A stretch of 64,000 nt of DNA from Sinonovacula constricta. Taxonomy: Eukaryota > Mollusca > Bivalvia > Cardiida > Solecurtidae. The notes below the pieces were generated by a model that was not told the origin of the DNA, ran no database searches, and was given only the letters and a program-made list of their open reading frames with translations. Location of the stretch: assembly GCA_007844125.1 (NCBI GenBank), contig CM017570.1, positions 53,667,327 to 53,731,326 on the forward strand, read 5' to 3'. Position numbers and translations under genes: made by a program. Shown one piece after another: positions 1 through 11,637 of this stretch (the stretch's first letter is position 1; each line of letters begins with the position of its first letter).

Positions 1-820
1 ATTTCAGTAAGCATTCCATATATAGGTGTTGCGCTCCAGAGCGTCGCCAATAACATTTAGGTTAAAAGTATTGAATTATTTCAATACGAAAGTTAGTCTT
101 CTGTTTTAAATTTGGTATTTTTTGTTTGATATCTAAGGTTTTGGTTGCAGTCCCCATCTCCAGCCAGTGAACACAAGGAAGTAAAGAATGCATCCTTGTA
201 AAAAGGCTATCTTAAAGGTGGTATCCGACAGTTTAGACAAATTTTGTTTTCTCAAATAACCAAAACAGTTTTTATCACAAGAATAGATCCTGTAAAATGC
301 TGCTTATTGATGGCCTTGGTCTGTGTAAACAGTGAAGCATAAATACCCAGTCATAATTGAAAACGGGTATTTCCTATCTGAGCCACACTGCAGAGATACC
401 GGTATTTCCTATCTGAGCCACACTTGCAGAGATACCGGTAGTTATTTTTAAACTAAGAAAACCACATGACAACTTACTTTTGAGATCACGTCATATCATC
501 GTTCGGGTAGTCCACGCTGTCGTTGGTATCTGTTTTTAGCAGAGATCACTATCGTGCTTATTAATATATACTACTCAAATTTTGCTAAGGATCACATTTT
601 ATAACGTGTAATACTTTTATTAAGTTGTGGTGACATGCTTCTAGTGCAAAGTGTACATATCAAATCGTGAAATTCACGTATATGAAGCCTGAAGACCTGT
701 TAATTTTTTTTTGTAAGCAAACTGATGTTATATATTGATAATATGAACAAAATACCTAATGTCACAAAAGTGGTACTTTGCACACTTTGAGTAGTATTTG
801 GAAAGAATGAAAACTGAAAT
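1..820. other. Non-coding flank, no gene seen
   Basis: No open frame of useful length and no RNA gene recognised. A short direct duplication of a segment around 'ggtatttcctatctgagccacact' (cut here as GGTATTTCCTATCTGAGCC) occurs near 366-385 and 400-420. Otherwise this is AT-rich unique-looking sequence leading into a tandem array. Confidence 0.5.
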
Positions 821-2115
821 GAGTTTATCACATTATCTACTCTCTTACAATATAGGTGGTGTTCAAAATCATCTAAAGTATGAGTTTATCACATTTTCTA
901 CTGTCTTACAAAATAGGTGGTGTTCAAAATCATCTAAAGTATGAGTTTATCACATTTTCTACTGTCTTACAATATAGGTGGTGTTCAAAATCATCTAAAG
1001 TATGAGTTTATCACATTATCTACTGTCTTACAATATAGGTGGTGTTCAAAATCATCTAAAGTATGAGTTTATCAAATTTTCTACTGTCTAACAATATAGG
1101 TGTTGTTCAAAATCATCTAAAGTATGAGTTTATCACATTATCTACTGTCTTACAAAATAGGTGGTGTTCAAAATCATCTAAAGTATGAGTTTATCACATT
1201 ATCTACTGTCTTACAATATAGGTGGTGTTCAAAATCATCTAAAGTATGAGTTTATCACATTTTCTACTGTCTTACAATATAGGTGGTGTTCAAAATCATC
1301 TAAAGTATGAGTTTATCACATTATCTACTGTCTTACAATATAGGTGGTGTTCAAAATCATCTAAAGTATGAGTTTATCAAATTTTCTACTGTCTAACAAT
1401 ATAGGTGTTGTTCAAAATCATCTAAAGTATGAGTTTATCACATTATCTACTGTCTTACAAAATAGGTGGTGTTCAAAATCATCTAAAGTATGAGTTTATC
1501 ACATTATCTACTGTCTTACAATATAGGTGTTGTTCAAAATCATCTAAAGTATGAGTTTATCACATTATCTACTGTCTTACAAAATAGGTGGTGTTCAAAA
1601 TCATCTAAAGTATGCGTTTATCACATTATCTATTGCCTTACAAAATAGGTGGTGTTCAAAATCATCTAAAGTATGCGTTTATCACATTTTCTACTCTCTT
1701 ACAATATAGGTAGTGTTCAAAATCATCTAAAGTATGAGTTTATCAAATTTTCTACTGTCTAACAATATAGGTGTTGTTCAAAATCATCTAAAGTATGAGT
1801 TTATCACATTATCTACTGTCTTACAATATAGGTGGTGTTCAAAATCATCTAAAGTATGAGTTTATCACATTATCTACTGTCTTACAATATAGGTGGTGTT
1901 CAAAATCATCTAAAGTATGAGTTTATCACATTATCTACTGTCTTACAATATACATGTAGGTGGTGTTCAAAATCATCTAAAGTATGAGTTTATCACATTT
2001 TCTACTGTCTTACAAAATAGGTGGTGTTCAAAATCATCTAAAGTATGCGTTTATCACATTATCTATTGCCTTACAAAAAAGGTGGTGTTCAAAAAATCAT
2101 CTAAAATATGAGTTT
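821..2115. repeat. 61-bp tandem repeat array, about 21 copies
   Basis: The unit begins GAGTTTATCACATTATCTAC and ends ATCATCTAAAGTAT. Starts at 821 and 882 give a 61-base period. Copies differ mainly by TTATC/TTTTC, TACAATA/TACAAAA and GTGG/GTTG alternatives, and one copy near 1950 has a 4-base insertion. Variant copies recur in blocks: the TCAAATTTTC plus CTAACAATATAGGTGTTG combination appears three times, which suggests multi-unit duplication. A short open frame inside (1917-2111) is just translation through the repeat and is not a gene. Confidence 0.95.
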
Positions 2116-3726
2116 ATGCAGAAATGATACATATATCCCAGAAACTGTGGAAATACATTGTTACATGCATTAGACATAGGTAAACTGTCGGAAACCACCT
2201 TAAAAGCAAATCATCTGAATACAAAAATGGTTTTCAACCCAGCTCTAGTAAAACATCAGTTGGTGAATAATGTATTCCAGTAAAGTGCAGTCTATCAGAA
2301 AAAAAAAGAACACATACAAAATATCTATTGGCTTTCTAACCAACCACAATAAAGCTGCCACAAACACCAATTAAGGGGTTATTGCAAGGCTACAACAGCT
2401 CTGTCTTTATTGTATATGAGTTACAACTGTATTGCTCTTCTCCCTCGAAATGTCACTTAAGCTTTACAGACAGAAAGTTGTTCAAGTCAATTTACAGTTT
2501 CCTTCCATCCAATTAAGGTTAAGTTAGAAGGTACCAGAGATATAAAAGGTGGTGCACAAGAAGCTGCATCAATAAAGATTCAGTTATCAAAGATGCCAGT
2601 GATTTCTGGGCACGATAAATCCTGGAATTACATGGTAGCCCACTGAGCTAATAGGATTTTTGCTTGGTGGCAGGGACTTTCTGGTCGCGTATTTATTGCT
2701 GTAGATAGGATTATATATACACATTTCAACAAAGACAGGACTTTGTGGATGTGTTTGGACTACATGTTAATAATAAAACACTTCTCAGGTTGTTTACTTT
2801 ATTTACACATTAGTATGGAAAACTGTAGGATAATTTGATAATAAGAATAAATTATCATTGTCTCATATCATGTGCATCCTTTGCCAATAGGATATTTATG
2901 ATATAAGTAGCGCATAATCTCGTCATATCCTCGTGCTCGGTTAACTACATACATAGCATACAAAAGAACATGCGTGATTGACAGCGAGAGGTCAAAGGTG
3001 ACGAAATCAGTAATTATACATATGTGTTGTTTTTACAAGTGTCATAACATTTCCTGCTTATTGGAAATTTCAAAACCACCGTTGATTGGCCAGGCAACCA
3101 ACACGGGAATTTTAAGGTGGCCCGCCGGACACTCTTTGGATTTTTTTGGTAGTCCACCGGGTCGAATGCGGTAGCACGTGGAAACTGGGCAATGAATTTG
3201 TCGTGCCCTGGATTTATACAGCTGCCACATTTCCTACAAGGGAGTCCCAAAAACTTAAAATGTAGGTTGTACAGTGTAAAAAAAAGTGTTAGAATCACAT
3301 TTCTGTCAGAAAAGAAAAAGTCAGGATTTTTATAGTTGGGAATTATTTTCCTTTTTCCTTTTTGCTTCTTGCAAAACATCTTTTTTTGGTGTGGAGGTGA
3401 ATCTTTGTTGATTAGATTGCTTTTATTTGGATAATATAAAAAAGGGGAAAAATGTCAATAGAAATGACTTAAAAATTAAATGATGCAAGACCTTGACCTT
3501 GAGGGTTGCACTAGAAAATGGTATGAGGGACATGCCTGCAAGTGAATGTCTGTAAGACAGTGATGTTTGATTAAATACCTGTCATGGCTGAGACACTAAA
3601 ATATAGATTAAGGAGCAATTTACAAGAATAAGCTAAAATATATCCTTTAACATGTTCTTAAGCATTAAATAAGACCTGTAAGATGGTAAACCAAGGGACA
3701 GTGAAGCCGTTTTATGACATTTGTGT
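2116..3726. other. Intergenic sequence without a supported gene
   Basis: Small open frames on both strands around 2974-3379 overlap each other, lack recognisable domains and have no convincing splice context. I see no gene here. Confidence 0.5.
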
Positions 3727-5470
3727 TTAGGGTGAGGAGGCAGGGGTGAGGGAGCAGGGGTGAGTGAGCAGGAGTAAGGAGGCAGGGGTAAGGGAGCAGG
3801 GGTGAGTGAGCAGGAGTAAGGAGGCAGGGGTGAGGAGACAGAGGTGAGGAAACAGGGGTGAGGAGACAAGGGTGAGAAAACAGGGGTGAGGGAGCAGGGG
3901 TGAGTGGGCAGGTGAAGGGGCAGGGGTAAGAGAGCAGGGGTGAGGGAGCAGGGGTGAGTGGGCAGGTGAAGGGGCAGGGGTAAGAGAGCAGGGGTGAGTG
4001 GGCAGGTGAAGGGGCAGGGGTAAGAGAGCAGGGGTGAGTGTGCAGGTGAAGGGGCATGGGTAAGAGAGCAGGGGTGAGTGGGCAGGTGAAGGGGCAGGGG
4101 TAAGAGAGCAGGGGTGAGTGGGCAGGTAAAGGGGCAGGGGTAAGAGAGCAGGGGTGAGTGGGCAGGTGAGGAGGCAGGGTGAGGGGGCAGGGGTGAGGAG
4201 GCTGGGGGCAGGGGGTGAGAAAGCAGGGGTGAGGAGGCAGGGGTGAGGAGACAGAGGTGAGGAAACAGGGGTGAGGAGACAAGGGTGAGAAAACAGGGGT
4301 GAGGGAGCAGGGGTAAGTGGGCAGGTGAAGGGGCAGGGGTAAGAGAGCAGGGGTGAGGGAGCAGGGGTGAGTGGGCAGGTGAAGGGGCAGGGGTAAGAGA
4401 GCAGGGGTGAGTGGGCAGGTGAAGGGGCAGGGGTAAGAGAGCAGGGGTGAGTGTGCAGGTGAAGGGGCAGGGGTAAGAGAGCAGGGGTGAGTGGGCAGGT
4501 GAAGGGGCAGGGGTAAGAGAGCAGGGGTGAGTGGGCAGGTAAAGGGGCAGGGGTAAGAGAGCAGGGGTGAGTGGGCAGGTGAGGGGGCAGGGGTGAGGAG
4601 GCTGGGGGCAGGGGGTGAGAAAGCAGGGGTGAGGAGGCAGGGGTGAGGACACAGGGGTAAGGGAGCAGGGGTAAGTGGGCAGGGGTGAGGGGGCAGGGCT
4701 GAGGGGCAGGGTTGAGGAGACAGGGGTAAGGGAGCAGGGGTGAGTGGGCAGGGGTGAGGAGGCGGCTGAAGGGGCTGTGATGAGGGGGCAGGGGTAAGGG
4801 AGCAGAGATGAGGAGGCAGGCGTGAGGGGGCAGGGGTGAGGAGACAGAGGTAAGGGAGCAGGGGTGAGTGGGCAGGTGAAGCGGCAGGGGTGAGGGGCAG
4901 GTGAAGAGGCAGGGGTGAGGGGGTAAGGGGGCAGGGGTGAGGTGTAAGGGGGCAAGGGTAAGGGGGCAGGGGTGAGGGGGCAAGGGTAAGGGAGCAGGGG
5001 TGAGTGGGCAGGGGAGAGGAGGCAGGGGTGAGGGGGCAGGGGTGAGGGGGCAGGGGTGAGGGGGCAGGAGTGAGGGGGAAGGGAGAAGAGGGCAAGGGTA
5101 AGGGTAAGGGGACAGGGGTGAGGGGACAGGGGTGAGGGGGAGGAGTGATGGGGCAGGGGTGAGGAGTGAGGGGGGCAAGGGTGAGGGGGCAGGGGTGAGG
5201 GGGCAGGGGTGAGTGGGCAGGGGTAAGAGGGCCGGGGTGAGGGGGAAGGTGTAAGGGGGCAAGGGTAAGGGGGCAGGGGTGAGGGGGCAGGGGTGAGGGG
5301 GAGGAGTGAGGGGGCAAGGGTAAGGGGGCAGGGGTGAGAGGGCAGGGGTGAGGGGGGAGGAGTGAGGGGGGAGGAGTGAGGGGGCAAGGGTAAGGGATCA
5401 GGGGTGAGTGGGCAGGGGTGAGGAGGCAGGGGTAAGGGGGCAGGGGTGAGGGGGAAAGTGTAAGGGGGCA
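3727..5470. repeat. G-rich minisatellite (CAGGGGTGAGG-type), with a ~400-bp higher-order duplication
   Basis: About 1.75 kb of degenerate short units of the form CAGGGGTGAGGG/CAGGGGTAAGGG. The plus strand has four or more G-runs of 3-5 bases per 60 bases. All three minus-strand frames stay open for 511-619 codons and read as Pro/Leu/Ser/Cys/His repeats, because the unit contains no stop on that strand. Simultaneous openness in three frames marks these as artefacts rather than genes. A block starting about 3835 recurs at about 4248 (offset 400-413 bases) with the same order of variant units, so a higher-order duplication is present. Confidence 0.95.
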
Positions 5471-5795
5471 ACACCCTGACTTCATGTTCTCAAGTGCGCT
5501 ATCTAACAGAGAAATAAGTCGCAAAACAAGAAAGTTGTGGGGAAAATTGCTGATACAAAACTATTAAGCATGATGCATAAAATACAGTATAACTTGCTTA
5601 CCGATGTGTACCAGAAGATCAACCTACTGAGGTTGTAGTTTTAGTTGGAGTTACCTAATGGACATAAGAAACCAATAAAATAACTATGGATGTAATGGAC
5701 AGTCGTTGCAGCAAACATACTGCTGGCTGGCAGGCTGTTTTACCTTCAATAACAGTTTAACAGTTGTGAATATGAAAATTAAAGAAAACAAATAG
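5471..5795. other. Intergenic, nothing recognised
   Basis: Unique-looking AT-rich sequence between the G-rich minisatellite and a repeat fragment. No gene seen. Confidence 0.4.
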
Positions 5796-5925
5796 AACAA
5801 GAGGGCCATGATGGTCCTAAATAGCTCATGGGCTTTTAGAAGGCTCATATCTGGCAGCAAGTAATTAAGAGTTATTTACTTTAGAAATCTTTGGTGAAGA
5901 CTGGACCATTAGTGGTGCCACGTTC
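5796..5925 (-). repeat. Fragment of the GGGCCATCATGGCCC interspersed repeat
   Basis: Starts with AACAAGAGGGCCATGATGG and runs through ATTTACTTTAGAAATCTTTGG. The same order of blocks is seen at 7753 onward. Orientation is called minus because the terminal palindrome lies at the left, as in the longer copy at 7753-8955. Confidence 0.75.
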
Positions 5926-6124
5926 AGTACACCCTCAAGCGGGTACAAGCGGGTGGGGCAGGTAGGAGCAGGAGTCACTACTCCGTCTACATTGGCTGCC
6001 AGGTTGGTTTGCTTACGCTGCAGCTAAAGCCAACTGGTTGCCCTTTCAGCAGCTTTACCTACAGCATGGACAGCAGTTTTCTGGGCTCTTCCCTCGACTC
6101 GGAACATTTCTTTTAGCATCAAGA

Positions 6125-6412
6125 CTTTATCGTCCCACCAACAGTATTTCATTCATCAGGAGATGGTGTCCTCTTGAAGCAGATATAATGCTGCCTTTCC
6201 TGTGTACAGCATGCCGTGAACACATGGCATAATACCAGAATCGGTCAAATTATCCCATTGCTGGGTGGACCTGTCATGGAACTACCCTCATATTTTCATA
6301 TTTGCTTAGGCAAGGGAGCTATACCCCTACCATTTTAATGACTTTGGTACGTCGGGTTCCGGGATCAAACCCTGGGCCTCCTGTACCTGGAGCCGATGCT
6401 CTACCTGGGATT
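6125..6412 (-). repeat. tRNA-derived SINE, degenerate copy
   Basis: The same sequence family as 11691-12005 and 50955-51273. On the minus strand it reads, from the right: a tRNA-like A box (AGGTAGAGCATCGGCTCC region), a B-box-like block in the GGTTTGATCCCGG region, then the shared body with the CACTAACAGT/ACTGTTGGTGGG tail segment at the left. The A-box side is disrupted at about 6403-6412, and no target-site duplication was found. Confidence 0.75.
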
Positions 6413-7752
6413 GTAATCCAACACTACTAAATCTCAATTTAGTGACATTCATGTCTTATGAATGCCAGATTGTGTGCATGCAAATCCATAAAGCACATTA
6501 GCATGGACATCCGCAAAATAATATTTGATCCTTATATGTACATTTATATTACTGATTTAGACACAACTTTTGCTTATCGTTTTAAAGCAAGTTTTTCCAA
6601 AGGTGAAAAGATAATCGCAAACAGGCAGGGCAATTCACTTTAATTTAACAGCCACACACTTTTGCAAGACACATCCATTTGCAAAATTCATCTCTAGCCC
6701 GAGTGAAAAGTTTGCTGAAAAACATACATTTCCTATGAAATAAACATAACCTCAATGGTTTATACATTATCAGGACAGAGCCAAATAAAACTGAATGTTT
6801 TTGATGAGTTAAAAAGATTTTAGCATCTTTTCAATGATGAAATACAAGATGCACATGCTTGTTTATTTAAATGCATGGCATCAGGCATTCACTCGTATTC
6901 TGAAATTATTCAATGTTCAGGTGGGCAATGCTGGTTATAAAAAATGAACATCATTTTTTTTTCTTTCTGAAAGGTATATGGAGATTAAATTATTTAAATA
7001 CAAATGATTTACTATAGGCTCATACTGACATATATTTACAAACAAATGTTGTTTTCTAATACATATTCTGTCTCATCTGTTTATATATAATGGATGAGAA
7101 ATTATTACTAGGACCATTAATACAAAGTAGTAGAGAACAAACATAACAGAACTGTCTGTTTTCCCAAATAATTCCCAATATCTCAACTGTAGTGGCCTTC
7201 TGAAGGACAGTGATCATTAACTGCCTTAACAGAACCACAGAACAAATTTTATTGGCATAAAATATTAACAATATTTGTAGCCAAACAATGTAAAATAACA
7301 GATTGTGGTGAAAATAACATTAACATAGAAGAACAAATACACAAGTGTCTACATTTAGGATTGTCCATGTCTTTCAGCTGCTTATTATAAATATCTGAAG
7401 TTTTTAAACAACTTAAAACATTGTAGAATTTTACAATGCAGCTTTTTCTATATTATAATTATTTTCTATGTACAATTTTATGCAGTGTGCCCAATAACAG
7501 TTCAATAAAAATATTAGCGCAACAAGCAGTGCTCCCTCACATCCTCACATTGTGTTGATTGCTTGTCCATAAAACAATCCCTCAGTGACAATTAATAAAT
7601 TTAATGAACCCTTTCGCTCATCATTTGGCTTGTTTATGCCATAAGCCCTAGACTCATTGTTGTTGATCTTGGTAATGGATTTTGCAACCATAAGAATCAT
7701 GGCGACATTGATCAGGATTCATGAAAAGTATAAGTCACCAGTGTCAAAAAGG
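6413..7752. other. Intergenic, nothing recognised
   Basis: AT-rich sequence with only short, overlapping open frames (longest 71 codons). No domain, RNA gene or clear repeat boundary seen. Confidence 0.45.
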
Positions 7753-8955
7753 TAAACAAGAGGGCAATGATGGCCCTTAATCGCTCACCTGATGACACAG
7801 GCTTTTAGTAGGCTCAAATCTGGCATCAAGTAATTAGGAGTTATTTACTTTAGAAATCTTTGGTGAAGATTGAATCATTAGTGTGGGGTTGATAACATGA
7901 CTCACTTCAAAACATATGTAAAATTTCATACTGGCAAACATGCTGACCAAGTTTGGTGAAGATTGGGCCATCAATGTGGCCTCTTAAGTGTTTGCACAAG
8001 TTTTTTTTCTAAATTGTGACCTAGTGACCTACTTTTTCACCCCACATGACCCAATAATATACTCATCTAAGATCTGATTCAGACAAACAATCTGATCAAG
8101 TTTGGTGAAGATTAGGCTATGAATGTGGCCTAGTGTATTCACAAGCTTTTTCAAAGATTTGACCCACTGACCTACTTTTTGACCCCATGTGACCCAGTTA
8201 TTAACTCATTCACGATTTCATGCAGGAAAACATTCGGATCAAGTTTGGTGAAGATAGGGCCAAAAATGGGGTCTCTAGTGTGTTTACAAGCTTTTTCTAA
8301 GATTTGACCTTGTGGCCTACTTTTTGACCACACATGACCCAATAATGAACTCATCCCAAGATTTCATGCAGGCAAACATTCTGACCAAGTTTGATGAAGT
8401 TTGGCCAATAAATGTGGTTCTTTGTGTGTTCATAAGCTTTTCTAAAATTTGACCTAGTGACCTACTTTTTGACCACATGTGACCCAATAACTTACTCATC
8501 TAAGATTTTTTTGTAGACAAATATTCTGACCAAGTTTGATGAAGATTGGCCTTTAAATATGGCCTCTAGTGTGTTCACAAGCTTTTTCTAAGATTTGACC
8601 TAGTGACCTACTTTTTGACACCACTATCCAAGATTTCATGCAGACAAGCATTCTGACCAAGGTTGGTGAAGATTAGGCTATAAATGTGGTCTATAGTGTG
8701 TTTACAATTTCTTCCTAAAATTTGACCTAGTGACCTTCTTTTTGACCCAAGGTGACCCAATAATGAACTCATCCAAGATTTTTTGTCGACGAACATTCTG
8801 ACCAAGTTTGATGAAGATTGGATAAAAACTGTGGCCTGTAGTGTGTTCACAAGCTAAAATGTTGAGGCCGAATGCAGGACGACGAATGACGTACACCGGA
8901 CAAAGCGGTATCACAAAAGCTCCCCTTGATCATGTTGTGCTCAGGTGAGCTAAAA
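7753..8955 (-). repeat. Interspersed repeat with ~145-bp internal tandem units
   Basis: Left end AACAAGAGGGCAATGATGGC, right end GCTCAGGTGAGCTAAAA. Read on the minus strand, it starts TTAGCTCACCTGAGC and ends with the GGGCCAT palindrome, matching the layout of 33205-35715. Internally the block CAAGTTTGGTGAAGATTGG recurs at about 7948, 8097, 8240, 8385, 8530, 8658 and 8802, a spacing of 128-149 bases and mostly 143-145. Small open frames here are translations of the internal units. I cannot assign the element to a named class; it has no coding capacity. Confidence 0.85.
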
Positions 8956-9808
8956 AAAAAAGCTCCCAGCTTGATATATGATTTTGATGCTATCTCTTTT
9001 CCTTTATTGTTAATTGAAATGCATGAAAAAATGTTGGTACAAAAAAGTCTAAAGGCATACAATGTGAACTTTTCTGAGGTCAAAGTAGGAGATTTTCACT
9101 TGCAAAGTGGGAGATTTATTATTTTCATATTAACAAAGAAGGAAGTTATCTGTTTCAAAGTAGGGAGATTTCAGAAAATGTGTAAAACAGCCCTCCTTTT
9201 CAAATAATTTTAAACCTTAAAAGAGGGAGTCTCCCTTCAAAAGTGGGAGCATTCACATGTATGCATTGAGAATTCTAATGTAATATTAAACTTTAAGCAG
9301 TGGACAAAACTGTGTTAGTTAAATTTAAAATTGATAAAAAATTGCTGAGACCTGACTAAAGACAAATTGATAAAAGGGAAAGGTTATTATATTAGAATGG
9401 TCAGTTTACTATAAAGGACCAAGTGGGGTTGGACAACCAGGCTAAAAGAAGCTCTCACTTTACTTTTTCTAATAAAACAGTTTTATGATTTCAGATGAAA
9501 CAGCTTCAGGACTGGAGAGAGGAAAACAAGAACAACAACCTACCAGACGTCATTACAACTGACTTGCCTCACACAACTTATATATACATTTGAACTTCCT
9601 ACTTCACTTTGGTTGCCTTGATCAACTCAATCTTTGTTAATTAATTAAAAAAGTCCAAGTAATATGTGCTCTAAGCAAACAAAGACTATAAAGTGATATA
9701 TAAGACCGTATAAAGTCCAAATATTGCCTAAACATGTTGTTCTTGAGCAATGCTTTTGGTCTAACAATGAGCTGCTTTCATAGGGAAAAGTAAAAGCTTC
9801 AAGGGTTT
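8956..9808. other. Intergenic, nothing recognised
   Basis: No supported gene. A GGGAGA/GGGAGT-rich stretch around 9090-9250 gives short open frames without recognisable domains. Confidence 0.4.
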
Positions 9809-9990
9809 GGAAAAGAGACAGAGTGAGAGGGAGAGGTATAAAAAAGGGGGAAGTGAGAGGGGGAGGGAAGAAGGAGCAAGGAGGAGGAAGACAAAAGGAG
9901 GGAGAGAGAAAATGTGAAAGAGGTGAGGGAGGAAAAGGGAAGCATAGTGAAGAGACAGACAGAAAGAAAGAGGGGCAGGGAAGATAGTTG
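9809..9990. repeat. Purine-rich (GA/GGA)n low-complexity tract
   Basis: About 180 bases almost entirely A and G on the plus strand. The Ser/Leu/Pro-rich minus-strand frame over it is an artefact of composition. Confidence 0.85.
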
Positions 9991-10185
9991 GGAAGCTAGG
10001 GAGAGATTTTCTGGAAAATCACTGGATATGCAAAATTGCATACATAAATAGTTCAGAGATACTGTACTAGGGATTTCCCTACATAATACAGGATATAAAA
10101 AACAGCATATAAATAAGGATGACAAACGAACATAATACAATGTATTACAAGCAGATTCTCACAAAAAACAAGAATACACTTATAT

Positions 10186-11145
10186 AAGGTTGAAGAAAGT
10201 ACACAGGATTAAGAGACAAGCATATAATTATATAAAGTTAAGTACATGGGATTAAGAGATTAGCATATAATTATATAAAGTTGAGAAAGTACATGGGATT
10301 AAGAGATTAGCATATAATTATATAAGGTTGAGAAAGTACATGGGATTAAGAGATTACAATATAATTATAAAAGTTGAGAAAGTACATGGAATTAAGAGAT
10401 TGGCATACAATTATATAAAGTTGAGAAAGTACATGGGATTAAGAGATTTGCATGTAATAATTTAAGGTTGAGAAAGTACTTGGGATTAAGAGATTATAAT
10501 ATAATTATATAAAGTTGAGAAATTACATGGGATTAAGAGATTGGCATGTAATAATATAAGGTTTAGAAAGTACATGGGATTAAGAGATTGGCATGTTATA
10601 ATATAAAGTTGAGAAAGTACACAGGATTAAAAGATTGACATATAATTATATAAAGTTAAGAAAGTACATGGGATGAAGAGATTATAATATAATTATATAA
10701 AGTTGAGAAAGTACACAGGATTAAGAGATTGACATATAATTATATAAGATTGAGAAAGTACATTGGATTAAGAGATTGGCATATAATCATATAAGGTTGA
10801 GAAAGTACACAGCATTAAGAGATTGGCATATAATCATATAAGGTTGAGAAAGTACACAGCATTAAGAGATTGGCATAGAATTATATAAAGTTTAGACAGT
10901 ACATGGGCTTAAGAGATTATAATATAATCATATAAGGTTGAGAAAGTACAAGGGATTAAGAGATTGGCATAGAATTATATAAAGTTAAGAAAGTACATAG
11001 GATTAAGAGATTGGCATATAATTATTAAAAAAGTCAAGAAAGTACATGGGATTAAGAGATTGACATATAATCATATAAGGTTGAAAAAGTACATGGGATT
11101 AAGAAATTGGCATAGAATTATATAAGGTTGAGAAAGTACTTGTGA
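10186..11145. repeat. 47-bp tandem repeat array, about 20 copies
   Basis: The unit is built around GGATTAAGAGATTAGCATAT, then AATTATATAAAGTTGAGAAA and GTACATG. Successive GGATTAAGAGATT blocks at 10249 and 10296 give a 47-base period. Copies vary as ATTAGC/ATTGGC/ATTATA and ATGG/ACAG. Confidence 0.95.
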
Positions 11146-11434
11146 CATAAATGGATTTCCTTCCAAAAGGCTGGATTTTAAAACTGTCATATATATTTAT
11201 CAAGCTCACTATGTTGTGTAGGCAGACAGGATCTATCCATTGGGAATTCATGATTGTGGGGTTACAAGGCAACTTCGGCATAAATAAATCAACAAGAAAC
11301 CTTTAGCCAGACATTCTATGTTGAAGATATAATGATTACATTTTCATTACTATTATTTCTGGCTCAAAGTGTCTTGACACCACCTTTAAATCCAACCTCA
11401 ATAAACATCTAGGCCTCTCAAATGTATTTTTCTG

Positions 11435-11612
11435 ACAGCCTTGTTATTTTTTATATATGGCTTCCTTAACAATATACATTTCTCCCAGTTGATGAAGATT
11501 CATAGCAAAATTTACCATAAACCATTTCTTATCTATTGACAGACTGTTTGACTGGTTAGTTGGACCTAGAGTTAAAGAGACCTGTATCCAGCAAGGTCAA
11601 GAAATAAAAATG
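11435..11612. repeat. Diverged copy of a segment also present at 14455-14645
   Basis: The block CAGCCTTGTTATTTYTTATA is followed by TTCCTYWACAATA, then an ACCATTTC segment, GACAGA...TGTYTGAC and AAGGTCAAGA in the same order at both places. The two copies lie on either side of the 34-bp array in the same orientation. They are either two copies of an unclassified dispersed repeat or an old local duplication in which the array expanded. Confidence 0.6.
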
Positions 11613-11637
11613 ATATCTTGTCGCATAAAGATACAAT

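Noticed and set aside
821..2115. Regularly spaced repeat array considered as a CRISPR-like structure
   Set aside because: Units are directly contiguous with no unique spacers, and the genome is eukaryotic; it is an ordinary minisatellite.
3633..5524. Three overlapping minus-strand open frames of 511-619 codons rich in Pro, Leu, Ser, Cys and His
   Set aside because: They are translations of a G-rich minisatellite. All three frames are open at once and all have the same composition, so there is no evidence of a gene.
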